Source: Telopea speciosissima (Eukaryota > Streptophyta > Magnoliopsida > Proteales > Proteaceae). Taken from it: DNA of 64,000 bases. Location of the stretch: positions 66,984,755-67,048,754 of the forward strand of contig NC_057922.1 in assembly GCF_018873765.1 (NCBI RefSeq), read 5' to 3'. The notes beneath the pieces were generated by a model. It worked only from the letters and a program-made list of their open reading frames with translations, ran no database searches and was not told the DNA's origin. Both the position numbers and the translations under genes were made by a program. Below are positions 10,236 through 20,819 of the stretch, piece after piece; position 1 is the stretch's first letter, and each line of letters starts with the position of its first letter.

Positions 10236-10590
10236 ATCGTTGTGATTTCATCTTTGTTCGTGCCGTCCAATCTGCTGAAGAATTACTTCTTCTATTAGAA
10301 AGAATTGATGCTTTGCTCACAGATCCACCTTCAAAATTACCTGTGAAATTGATTGTGATTGATTCGATTGCGGCACTCTTTTGTTCAGAATTCTAGAACA
10401 CCCTGGCTGATCTCAAGCGAAGGTCGTTTCTGTTTTTTCAAGATTTCAGGGAAGTTGAAATCGCAGGCGAAAAGGTATTATACTTTATTTAACAAAATTT
10501 CTAGGGTTTTTGTGGTTACGAATCAGGTTGTCAATTTTATGGCATCTGATGGTGTTCATGGGCTGAGAGTTGGGAATTTGAGGTGCAACC
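10236..10590 (+). pseudogene. XRCC3: Fragment of the RAD51 paralog XRCC3
   Basis: Translation in two frames matches the middle of plant XRCC3, a RecA/RAD51-type ATPase of homologous recombination. Seen in order are FIFVRAVQSAEELLLLLERI, LPVKLIVIDSIAALF (Walker B region), SEF-NT-ADLKRRS, FKISGKLKSQAKR, VVTNQVVNFM and SDGVHGLRVGNLR. A stop follows SEF and the frame shifts between SEF and FKIS. About 30 bp reading GTATTATAC..TTTCTAG between KR and VFVV looks like a shortened intron, which points to a DNA-level copy and not an mRNA copy. The N-terminal Walker A part and the C-terminus are missing. I infer a captured or duplicated fragment; a functional XRCC3 must lie elsewhere. Confidence 0.8.
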
Positions 10591-10635
10591 ATGGCGGCAG
10601 CACTGGTCAAAGCCCTAGATGGAGTTCGATCTGAT

Positions 10636-11335
10636 GCTCATCTATGGAGATCATGTTCGTTATGATGTTGGGTTGGACAAGCTTGATGTGGTTAGTTCCA
10701 TTCTACGGGAGGGAGGTTGGGATCATGGTCTTGCTTCTTGAGTGGAACTCATTAGGACTTGGGAAAAGCTTAGCAATATTGGTAGATTGGGGGAAACGAT
10801 TCCGGATTTCATTTTCTAGAAAGGTAATTCAAATGGTATTTTTTCCTCTAAATCGGCCTGGGAGATTATGAGGAGCCCTCACCCTCAAGTGCCATGTAAC
10901 ACCTATGTGTGGTTTCATTCATGTATTCCTCCTCAATCCTTGACTTCTTGGGGTTGTTTACTGGATGCCCTCCCAACTAGGGATCAACTCCACATATGTT
11001 TTGATGTGGAGGAACGGTGTCATGTATTATTCCCAAGTGGCCCAAGTCTCCTAAGAATCAATACGTTGTAGAGAGTTGGGGGATTCACCCCATTTGGTCC
11101 TCCAGATAGGTCATTGACTAGTGGGATTCTGGGTCATGGGCTTCTCTGAAGCTGGCTTGGGTTTTTGTCTAGTATGGTTATTCTTTTGCTTCTCAGTAGT
11201 GTCGTTGGTCTACTTCTTTGGTTCAGGATCCTCCCTTGCCCCTATATTGTTTGATTAGCTGGGAGGGGGCTGCCTTTTAGTTGTATGTATAGTCTATCTT
11301 TTCTTTACAATAAATTTGATATTACCTATTGAAAA
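10636..11335 (+). mobile_element. LINE (L1-type) 3' remnant, reverse-transcriptase zinc-binding region
   Basis: Translation gives a run typical of plant L1 ORF2 after the reverse transcriptase: FSSKSAWEIMRSPHPQV, then VWFHSCIPPQSLTSWGCLLD and LPTRDQL, the zf-RVT domain. Internal stops are present. The 3' end is probably the A-rich TATTGAAAAAAACT at about 11330. The 5' part is missing, as usual for LINE insertions. Confidence 0.75.
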
Positions 11336-11399
11336 AAACTGTATAATCACCTTAGCAAAACCAAAACGATAGATAGAAACCTTATCAAAACATCAGTAC

Positions 11400-12020
11400 T
11401 CAAGGTCAATGCCGACAGGAGTTGTTTAGGGAATCGAGACAGGACCAGTGCTGGCGGCATGATGTGTGATCATGATGGTAAGTGATCCTTTCTTTCAAGA
11501 TGTTCTTAGGGGTTAAGACTATTTTTTTAAGCTGAGTTTGCGGGTCTTATGCATGGTACTCTTAAATCGAAGAAATTAAATGTGCCTACCCTATGGATTG
11601 AGTTAGACTCTGCATCTGTGGTCCTTTCAATCCAGTCTAGATTAATTCCTTGGCTTGCGCTCTAAGATTGAACTTTCCTCCAACCATTCTTGAGATGCAT
11701 TCCGTGGTAGATCACGTACTGTTACCGAGAGACAAATCACTTTGCTGACTACTTGGCAAAAGATTTTGCAAAATCAGGGAATTCAAGTGATATGGTTCAA
11801 TTTCCAAGCCACAGTGCTGAGGAGCTTGGGATTGATGCAATGTTAAGACCTAGGTTCAAATTCTATTAGTAGGGGGAGGTAGTTCTTACTGTAGGTGGGG
11901 CTACTTCTCCTTTAATCCTTTGCCTAGGAATGCCTAGCTCTTTATTTCTATATTGTATTTATTTTTCTTTTCTTTGCTTTAATGAATCCTTTTAGCGAAA
12001 AAATAAAATAAAATAAAACA
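11400..12020 (+). mobile_element. LINE 3' remnant, RNase H region
   Basis: KVNADRSCLGN and AGGMMCDHDG, then AEFAGLMHGTL and LWIELDSASVVLSIQS, are the RNase H motifs at the C-terminus of plant L1 ORF2. The frame is broken. The end is an AATAAAATAAAATAAAA tail at about 12002-12020. Confidence 0.72.
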
Positions 12021-12035
12021 TAATAATCAACTAAT

Positions 12036-12383
12036 CCAATGTTTTAAGAATTGAGAATCAGATCGGTGAATCGGCCGTGATTGATCTCGATTCCGATCCA
12101 TTTGACACGTCCAATTCACACCCAAAATCCCTAGAAATTCCCTGTTTTTGGATCTGATGACCGATTCTAGGGTTCTTGGAGACTGATTCCCATTCAATTT
12201 GGATCGGAATCACCATAGACTGCCATCCCCGATTTGTGTTTTAAAAGCCCGCTGATCAAACTGAGAGGATATTGCTGATGACAATACTTTACCCTTAAGT
12301 GTAATTTGCTAGGGCAAGATTTTAAGAAATCAGTTTTGGAGCTGGTGTCTAGCTTAAAAATCATTGGTTGTCGATCTAACTAG
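12036..12383. other. Non-coding spacer, possible MITE remains
   Basis: TGTTTTAAGAATTGAG at 12043 and GTGTTTTAAAAGCCC at 12236 could be decayed ends of a small element rich in GATCGGAATC-like words. I see no gene. The Ty1/copia element lies at its right edge. Confidence 0.35.
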
Positions 12384-12388
12384 CATAC

Positions 12389-12570
12389 TGTTAAGGAGAA
12401 AAGTGTTATGGTTGGTTAGACTGTTAGGACCTATTGTTATATGTCACTATCAGTATCTATACGGTTTAGAACCTTCTCTGTACACATCAGCTCACATAGC
12501 CTTCTGTACAAACTCTATATATATTGTAACTTCTCTCATTAATAAAGTGTGAAGATATCAATTGTCTACA
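12389..12570 (+). repeat. copia-1 5' LTR
   Basis: 182 bp, TG..CA ends, with a TATA-like CTCTATATATATTG near its 3' half. It is followed at once by the tRNA primer-binding site. Confidence 0.95.
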
Positions 12571-15500
12571 TGGTATCAGAGCTTTTTATGCTCCTACGAG
12601 TGTCCCTCTCTTCGTTGTTGTGACTCTGCTTTTTTTTCTTTCAAAATGTCCTTTGAGATCTCCGGTGGTCTGTCTCCTACCACCACCACCATAGTGGCTC
12701 CGCTGGTGTTTTTGAATGCCACTACTACGATTCCACTCAAGCTTACAGCATCGAATTACTTATTCTAGCTTGCTCAGTTCCTTCCGCTCTTGCGCGGCCA
12801 CAACCTTCTTGGATATATCGATGGCACATTTCCAAGACCTGCTTCCTTTAATGCAGACTTGTAACAGCTATGGGATCGCCAGGACCAGCTAATACTAAGC
12901 TGGATCATATCTTCACTGTCTGATGAGACTTTGCCACATATCATCAGTGCGAGAACATCGTTTAAGGCTTGGACCACTCTCAATCGTGTTTTCGCCTCAT
13001 CCTCCAGACCTCGAGTGATGGATCTCAAGGATAGCCTCTTGCACCTTCAGAAAGGCACCTCTACAGTACCTGAGTTCCTTCTTGAAGTGCGATCAGTGGC
13101 TGATGCTCTTGCCGCCATAAATAATCCAGTATCCGATGAGGATCTGGTTCTTGCAACCTTGCGCGGCCTTGGAGAGGACTTTCATGATTTCGCCACTTCT
13201 GTGCGCATTCGCGCTGAACCGATCACCTTCTTGGACCTCTATGGTCTGCTTATGACTCAGGAACTTTACCTATCTTCTTCGGCATCTACTGCGAGTACTC
13301 CGATCTTGACTGCTAACATTGCCATTGGATCTGATTGCAGTATTGGATCTGATCGTACTGGACGCAATGATCGAAATCCTCGATTCTGTGGTAATGGTCG
13401 TCACCAATATTACTCAAATCAGGGGCGTAATGATCGCAATAATGGTCGCCAATATTCACCCAAGGGCTCTGCCAATGGTTATCATTCCTATTCTGGTAAA
13501 GGAAATGGTTCCAATAACTGCAGCTCAGCTTCAAGTACTTCTGATGGATATCGCCCTTACACTGGTTACAAAGGTAATTCTGGAGGTTCAAATGGTGCTG
13601 CTGCTTCAGGTGAGCCTTCCTTCCTTAATAATCCTCGCACTACCTGTCAAATTTGTCGAATGGAGGGTCATGTTGCTAGACAATGTCCTCAACGATTCAA
13701 TCATGCCTATTTGGGTAAGTTTAGCTCTTCTACTACACCTGGTTTTTCCGTTTCACCCACTCTTTGGCTTCTTGATAGTGGTTCTAACAACCACATTACC
13801 GCAGACATGTCCAACTTAGCCATTTGTGACTCATATTCTGGATCTGACAGCATCATTGTTGGCAATGGCCAAGGTTTGCACATTTCTTATCATGGATCTA
13901 CTACTGTGTCTTCTTCTACTGCTATATTTCGTTTGACAAATGTGCTTGTTGTTCCTACAATCCACTGCAACTTGCTTTCCATTTCTAAGTTTTGTGTTGA
14001 CAATGCTGTTTACTTTGAGTTCCATGCTTCTTTCTTTTATGTTAAGGACTTCAAGATCCATCGGACTCTGTCTCAAGACCTGAGTGACAACTAGTTGTTC
14101 TGACTTCAGTTATTACCTTTTGAGCATGGCAACTCCTCTGTTCAGCTACCTGTTTCATGTGCTGCCTTGACTGTTACTGATTGGCACAGGCGTTTGGGGC
14201 ATCCCTCTGCTCAATGGTTGCCTCATATCTTACCTACTTCTTTGCTACCACTTACTACTTCTAGTACTATTCCACTTTGTGATGCTTGCAGCTGCTCCAA
14301 GTCACATAGGTTACCTTTTATTTCATCTTCTTCTACTACATCTGCACCATTACAGCTTATACACATTGATATTTGGGGCCCAGCTCCTATTGTCTCTTTT
14401 GACAAATTTAGATACTATATCATTTTCATAGATGACTTTACCAGATATTGCTGGCTTTATCCTCTTTGTAATAAATCGGACATTGTCTTTGTGTTTAGCA
14501 AGTTTAAATGCCTTGTTGAAAATTACTTTCAATCCTCCATTAAAGTTTTACAATCTAATGGGGGTGGGGAATACGTCAAACTTGCATCATTTCTTTCCAC
14601 ACATGGGATTTTACATAGGTTTTCATGTCCCCACACCCAGGCTCAAAATGGCCTTGCTGAAAGAAAGCATCGACATATTGTCGAATCAGCCTTGTCTCTT
14701 CTATTTCAGGCTGGTATGCCTGCTCAATTTTGGACAACAGCTGTACAAACTAGTGTCTACTTGATCAATAGACTTCCACTTCCATCTTTGGGAAACATTT
14801 CTCCGTTGGAATGCCTCTTTGGCATCTCACCAGATTACTCATCTTTAAGAGTATTTGGCTGTTTGTGTTACCCATGGCTTCGGCCTTACTCTATGCATAA
14901 ACTCTCCCCACGTTCAAGACCTTATGTCTTTTTGGGGTTCTCCCTTTCTCATAAGGGTTATCGATGCTTCGATCCAACAAATCAAAGGATTTTTATATCG
15001 CACCATGTCATTTTTGATGAACATGTTTTTCCCTATGTGTCCTTGACTTCCTCTCGGCCTACTCCTCCACCTTACTCTTCTTGGTTTTCATCGCAACCTG
15101 CCCAGATTATACTTCCCTGTTCTACACCTGAACGGCATGCACCAAGTTGTGCCACTGGGCCTGCTAATGTGTTTTCACATGGGCCTGCTATTGATGTTGC
15201 TAATTGCCTTGATACTACTGGGCCTGACAGTGCTTCTGGGCCTGTCACTAGGGTGGATATTACTTCTGGGCCTAATACTGTTTTTGTTCCTGGGCTGCAT
15301 ATGAGTTCTGGGCCTGATCATGCAGTTATAAACAATAACATGACTATTAGTGGGTCTATTACAGATATTGGTGATGCTGCACCATCTGTTACTCACAGGT
15401 CTCATCCTATGGTGACTCGCTCTGGTACTGGTGCTCTCAAGGCAACTACTCTGCTCAATTTGATTTCTGTGGTGGGCACCTCAGATGATGTTCCAACTTG

Positions 15501-17027
15501 CTACAGTCAAGCTGCCAAATCTCCTCACTGGCGCCTTGCAATGGCCAATGAGCTCAATGCCTTAATAAAAAACGGCACATGGGTCCTTGTACCACCAGCC
15601 GCTCATCAAAATGTCATTGGCTGCAAATGGGTGTTTTGAATTAAATGGCGCCCCGATGGCTCTATTGAACGCTAAAAGGCCCTCTTGGTGGCCAAAGGCT
15701 TTCACCAACGACCGGGCTTTGATTTCAATGAGACTTTTAGCCCCGTGATTAAGCCAACTACGATTCGTATCGTTCTTTCCCTTGCGGTAACTCATGGTTG
15801 GCCGGTGCATCAGTTGGATGTTTCTAATGCGTTTCTTCATGAGGACCTCATTGAGTCCGTATATATGACGCAACCACCGGGCTTTGTTGATGCTGCTTTT
15901 CCTTCACATGTGTGCCACTTAAGGAAATCTTTATATGGGCTATGCCAAGCTCCTCGTGCTTGGTACGCCAAGCTTAGCTCTTTTGTCCTGTCACATGGCT
16001 TTGTGGCGTCGCAGACTGATACTTCACTCTTCATATATCAGTCTGCCTCAGTGGTCTTATATTTCCTTATCTACGTTGATGACATCTTAGTCACCAGGAA
16101 CAGCAATGCCGCCATAACGGTTCTCATAGAAGCATTGTCTCGATCCTTTGCTCTAAAGGATCTTGGGGACCTGCACTTTTTCCTTGGTGTAGAAGTCCAA
16201 CGCACAGCCACGGGAATGCATTTGTCTCAGGAAAAATATATAATGGACTTACTCAAGGAAACCAACATGTCTACAGCCAAGCCCATCTCGACTCCTATGG
16301 GCTCTGATACATTGTCCATTACTCAAGCCAAGGCTTTATCCGATGGCACACTTTACAGAAAAACAGTTGGATCTCTCCAATATCTGGCGGTCACAAGACT
16401 TGATATTGGTTATGCAGTCAGCCGTGTTGTGCAATTCATGCATGCGCCAACCGATTTACATTGGTCCGCTGTGAAACGTATTTTACATTACTTGTGCGGC
16501 ACAATCTCTTTGGGCTTATTCTTTGGTTCGAAGTCCTCTGTTTCTCTTACGGCTTACTCCGACGCCGATTGGGTTGGCTGCCCGGATGATCGGAGATCAA
16601 CTACTGGTTTTGGTATCTTCTTCGGCACCCATCTTATCTCTTGGGGTGCTCGCAAACAACGCACTGTTTCTTGCTCCTCGACGGAGGCGGAGTATAGGGC
16701 TGTTGCTAGTACAGCAACTGAGCTCGTTTGGATACGATCCTTGTTCGGTGAGCTGGGCGTATTTCTTCCTCAGCCTCCTACACCATGGTGTGACAACGTT
16801 GGCGCGACATATCTCACCGCCAACCCTATTTTCCATTCTCGCACCAAACATATAGAAATCGACTTCCATTATGTGCGTGAGTTGGTGGCTGCTGGCTGTC
16901 TTACAGTTCGCTATGTGCCTACTACTGATCAAGTGGCTGATATCCTAACTAAATGTCTACCAAGCACACGGTTCCTTACTCTCCGGGACAAGCTTGCGGT
17001 TACAGATCCGCTGCACTTGAGGGGGCG

Positions 17028-17209
17028 TGTTAAGGAGAAAAGTGTTATGGTTGGTTAGACTGTTAGGACCTATTGTTATATGTCACTATCAGTATCTATA
17101 CGGTCTAGAACCTTCTCTGTACACATCAGCTCACATAGCCTTCTGTACAAACTCTATATATATTGTAACTTCTCTCATTAATAAAGTGTGATGATATCAA
17201 TTGTCTACA
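17028..17209 (+). repeat. copia-1 3' LTR
   Basis: 182 bp, differing from the 5' LTR at two positions by my count. Confidence 0.95.
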
Positions 17210-17214
17210 CATAC

Positions 17215-17980
17215 AATTGATAACTGGTGATACCAGCTGACATTATTCGAATAGATCGATCAGCCATCAGTACTATACTGGTATACCGGCCGATAGCTGA
17301 TAATCTGACTCCCCAAACCATCATCTAATTCCTTTATTAAGTCTCCAAGATCGGATTGGGTTAAGTCCAATCCCAACTCTGATCAGAGTCAAGATGAATT
17401 AATAATAGGGCAGGTCATGTATTAGCTTTGGGTTGGCTATAATTAGTTTAATCAGTTTAACTTTTGATAGCTAAAATAATAATATTAAGAGAATTGGTGA
17501 AACCCGGGCCCATCCGAATCCATCCTATCGAGGCCCATTGACATCCCCAAGCGGGGGGGTTAAGAGTTGAACGGTTCAGCCACTCACATACATGTATGGT
17601 TAGTAAGACATATAATTATTAATGCATCTACACACTACAATTACATGCGAAGCACTCCCAATTTCTCAATTTGCTTCTTTAAATTTATGACTTCGAAGAT
17701 CAAACTCTCCCTTTATATTGTTATATTTAGGGAGACAGCCTTTTACCCAAACAAAAAAAAAAAAAAAGAAGAAAATTTAGGGAGAAAGCCGAAAGGATTA
17801 TATAAAATTAAATAAGAAATAAAAGTAAAACTCTCCCTTTATATATATTGTTATATTTAAGAATAAAGAATTATATAAAATAAAAAATAAAAGTAAAATC
17901 TTGCCTTACTAATGAAAGTGCAATACACGTTGTGTAAGTAAACAATGGCATTATAATTCTGGCCATGTTGGGTGTTTGTT
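17215..17980. other. Intergenic region upstream of PME-A
   Basis: Non-coding, with a poly(A) tract at about 17752-17766 and two related AT-rich segments (ACTCTCCCTTTATAT) at about 17704 and 17829. It probably holds distal promoter sequence of the next gene; no motif can be assigned with confidence. Confidence 0.5.
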
Positions 17981-17988
17981 TATATAAG
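17981..17988 (+). promoter_or_regulatory. Likely TATA box of PME-A
   Basis: TATATAAG about 155 bp before the start codon. It is followed by a CT-rich segment (CTTCTTCTTCTTCTTCTCTG) that fits a plant 5' leader. Assignment rests on position and sequence only. Confidence 0.55.
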
Positions 17989-18139
17989 GAGACCAAGATC
18001 TCCTTCCTCTCCTCGTCTTTGGGCCATCATCTTCTTCTTCTTCTTCTCTGCAATTGTCTGCCAATCCTCCCCACCTAGGAGGCAGGCTAATCAAATTTTT
18101 GGAGTTTTTGGTGCAGCAATTCCTTAAAATTTTCCAAGT

Positions 18140-20444
18140 ATGTCTTCTTCATACGGGAAGATAGATGAAGCTGAACAAGCAAGGCTTGAAGCTCGTCGGA
18201 AAACGAGAAAGAGAATTACCATAATAGTCTTGTCCTCTATCGTCCTGGTCGCCATTATTGTCGGGGCATTAGTGGGAACTCTCACTTCTCGTGGTGGTGG
18301 TGGTGGTGATTCCTCTTCTTCGTCATCCACTCCTCAATCGGTTTCGGATTCTATAAAGGCAGCTTGTAAGGCGACCTTGTATCCGGATTCATGTTACACC
18401 AGCCTCTATGCAATGCTGACCAATTCCAGTAACATTGATCCTCAACAACTGGCCAAGTTGTCCGTACAAATCGCCATAACAGAACTATCCAAAGTGTCGG
18501 ATCAAGTGTCCCTCCTGGAATCACAAGGCAAACTCGACAATATGTCCGCAGCTGCATTGCAGGATTGTGTGACTCTCATGGATCTGGCCATGGACCACCT
18601 CAACGATACTCTCTACTCCACTCAGCTAACGGCGCTCCAAGCAGCGGACGATCTCAGAACCTGGTTAAGCGCAGCTGGGACTTGTCAAGACACCTGTCTA
18701 GTGGGCCTTCAGAATGCTTCGCAGAGTCTGCAGACCCAAATGGGACAGTATACCCAGAACTCCACTGAGTTCATCAGCAACAGCCTCGCATTGGTCACCA
18801 CAATATCAAACATCGCATCTTCTATCAAGATGGGGAGACGTTTGATGAGTAGTAGCAATGATCAGGAAGTCGAAGTCGGCGAGTTCCCAGTTTGGCTGAG
18901 TGCAGCAGACCGGAAGCTACTCAAGAAATCGGCAAATCAGATCAAGCCGGATTTGGTGGTGGCACAGGACGGGTCCAGCAAGTACAGGACCATCAGCGAG
19001 GCACTGAAAGCTGTTCCTGATAAGAGCAAGAAGAGGACAGTCATCTACGTGAAGAAAGGAGTTTACAATGAGAAAGTTACGGTCCTAAGCAGCAAATGGA
19101 ATATCATGATGATCGGTGATGGCATGGGTGTCACTATCGTCACCGGCAACCTCAATTTCGTCGACGGCACTCCCACTTTTCAAAGTGCCACAGTCGGTAA
19201 TTAATCAATCCTCCTCACACTAATAAATTTAGGGAGAAAGAACGCCTATCTAGTGTTGTGCCTGAGGACTTGGGTTTCCTCTCGTCATCCAGCTCAGCAA
19301 AAACAAGGGGGTTTGGTGGTCATTTCACAGAGAGGGCCCACACTGTGTAACCCTTGTGAAACCCAAACATCCCAGTCCGTGTTTTGCTAGGCTGGATCCT
19401 CCTCCCGCCACAGCTTAGAGGGGAGTCAAATTCCAAATTTAAGGAGAAAGAACGTTAACGACCGGTGTTGTGCTAACACCTGGGTGTGTACCTATATTAG
19501 ACATAGTCGAGTGTGAAAAGAGTGACGCTGGCCCATGAAAAGGCGGAAAGCTTTTTGTGTTGGACTGTGGTGTCTGGGTGCATGTACACTCCCTGACACA
19601 ACACAACACAACACCGATGATTAGCGTTCCATTTCCTATAAATTTAATTGCATTTTCCTCATTAGTTCATTCATTCATTTATTGAAGAATCAAAGTATTT
19701 ATTTTATCAATATATCACAATAATATTCCCCTCCCTTTGTTAATCATTGATGATGATGATGCAGTTGTGTATGGGAAAGGATTCATGGCTACGGGGATGG
19801 AAATTCGCAACACTGCAGGGGCAGTGAAGCAGCAGGCGGTGGCCCTGCTATCGCATTCAGACCAATCTGTGTTCTTCAGGTGTCGCATGGACGCATACCA
19901 GGACACACTCTACACCCATTCCCTTAGGCAGTTCTACAGGGAGTGTGACATCTTGGGCACAGTCGATTTCATTTTTGGGAACGCAGCGGTTATCTTCCAG
20001 AACTGCAACATTCTGGCAAGGCTCCCACTGCTAGGCCAAGAAAACACTCTCACGGCTCAGGGAAGGTTCGACCCAAACCAGAACACAGGCACCTCCATCC
20101 AGAACTGCAATATTGCTGCGGCAGAGAACCTGAAGAGCACACAGACATACCTGGGGAGGCCATGGAAGAATTATTCCACCACAATATACATGGAATCATG
20201 GGTAGGAGGATTCATCAACCCAGCTGGATGGCTCCCATGGGTGGGTAACACAGCTCCCAACACCATCTTCTATGCTGAATACAACAATGTGGGACCCGGT
20301 TCTTCCACAAAGAATAGGGTGAAGTGGAAGGGGTTGAAGACATCTCTTTCCGCCTCTCAAGCCAATAAATTTACTGTAAATTCCTTCATCGGTGGGGGTA
20401 GATGGATCTACGGTGCAGGGGTGCCTTTCAAAGCCGGCTTGTGA
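18140..20444 (+). CDS. Pectinesterase/pectinesterase inhibitor, PME-A
   Basis: Exons 18140-19196 and 19765-20444 (GT..AG intron, phase 1) give 578 aa. The enzyme removes methyl esters from homogalacturonan in the cell wall. Residues 1-25 are charged (YGKIDEAEQARLEARRK), about 26-48 form a membrane anchor or uncleaved signal, and 50-65 are a Gly/Ser linker. About 70-225 form the PMEI-like prodomain with its Cys pair at 76 and 85. RRLM (233-236) and RKLL (258-261) are the expected subtilase processing motifs. The pectinesterase domain runs from about 268 to the end with GVYNEK, catalytic Gln376, Asp399 (YQDTL), Asp420 (DFIFG) and Arg484 (LGRPW). QAVAL is followed by Leu where most family members have Arg. 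Length and motifs are complete, so it should be functional. It is the tandem duplicate of PME-B; both begin with YGKIDEAEQ. Confidence 0.93.
19224..19645. repeat. MITE and hairpin sequences in the PME-A intron
   Basis: Two copies of an AGGGAGAAAGAACG / AAGGAGAAAGAACG end followed by GTGTTGTGC lie at about 19229 and 19439. The second pairs with CACAACACCGATGATTAGCG and TTCC at about 19608-19636, forming an element of about 200 bp with imperfect terminal inverted repeats. Between them, 19290-19410 forms a hairpin (CAGCTCAGCAAAAAC with GTGTTTTGCTAGGCTGG). Most of the intron is therefore inserted sequence. Confidence 0.6.
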
Positions 20445-20819
20445 TCGCGCGAGTTGCGCTGCCAGCTGAGGAGTGAGTATTCCTAATACAATACGTAGCT
20501 GACCACCACGACAGATGCAATGAATGAATGATATCTATATATGGGAATTATGGAATATGGAGGATGCATGGATCGAATTATATTAGAGAAATAGATAGGT
20601 GCATGGCTGGCTAATTGCCTACTCTTCTTCATTCTATTTTGCTGCTTTTTTTTCTTTTTTTTTTTCGTTTTTCCCGCCTTTTTGTCGTTTTCCTTTTTTG
20701 CTTGGTGGTGGTGGGTGATTGGTTGTTTATCCCATTTTTTCACTACATCTATAAAATACAAATCAAAAAAAGAAAATTTTTTGTGAGTCCATAAGATTGA
20801 GTACGGATTTAAGATCGTC

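Larger units (their letters stand above)
12389..17209 (+). mobile_element. Ty1/copia LTR retrotransposon (copia-1), fossil copy
   Basis: A 4.8-kb element with 182-bp LTRs (TGTTAAGG..TCTACA) and the 5-bp target duplication CATAC at 12384-12388 and 17210-17214. The primer-binding site TGGTATCAGAGC follows the 5' LTR (initiator Met tRNA type), and a GAGGGGG polypurine run precedes the 3' LTR. Parts in copia order: gag at about 12.65-13.7 kb with a CCHC knuckle, protease with LLDSGSNNHIT near 13.8 kb, GAG-pre-integrase (WHRRLGHPS) and integrase at about 14.2-15.1 kb, reverse transcriptase with YVDD near 16.07 kb, and RNase H with TEAEYRA near 16.7 kb. All parts are present but the coding region is broken by a few interruptions. 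The LTRs differ at 2 of 182 positions, so this is the youngest of the three copia copies here. Confidence 0.95.

Noticed and set aside
9959-10396. 145-codon frame starting MALGNRTSS as a complete small gene
   Set aside because: Its first half is the foldback hairpin read through; only the later part (from about 10236) is related to XRCC3.
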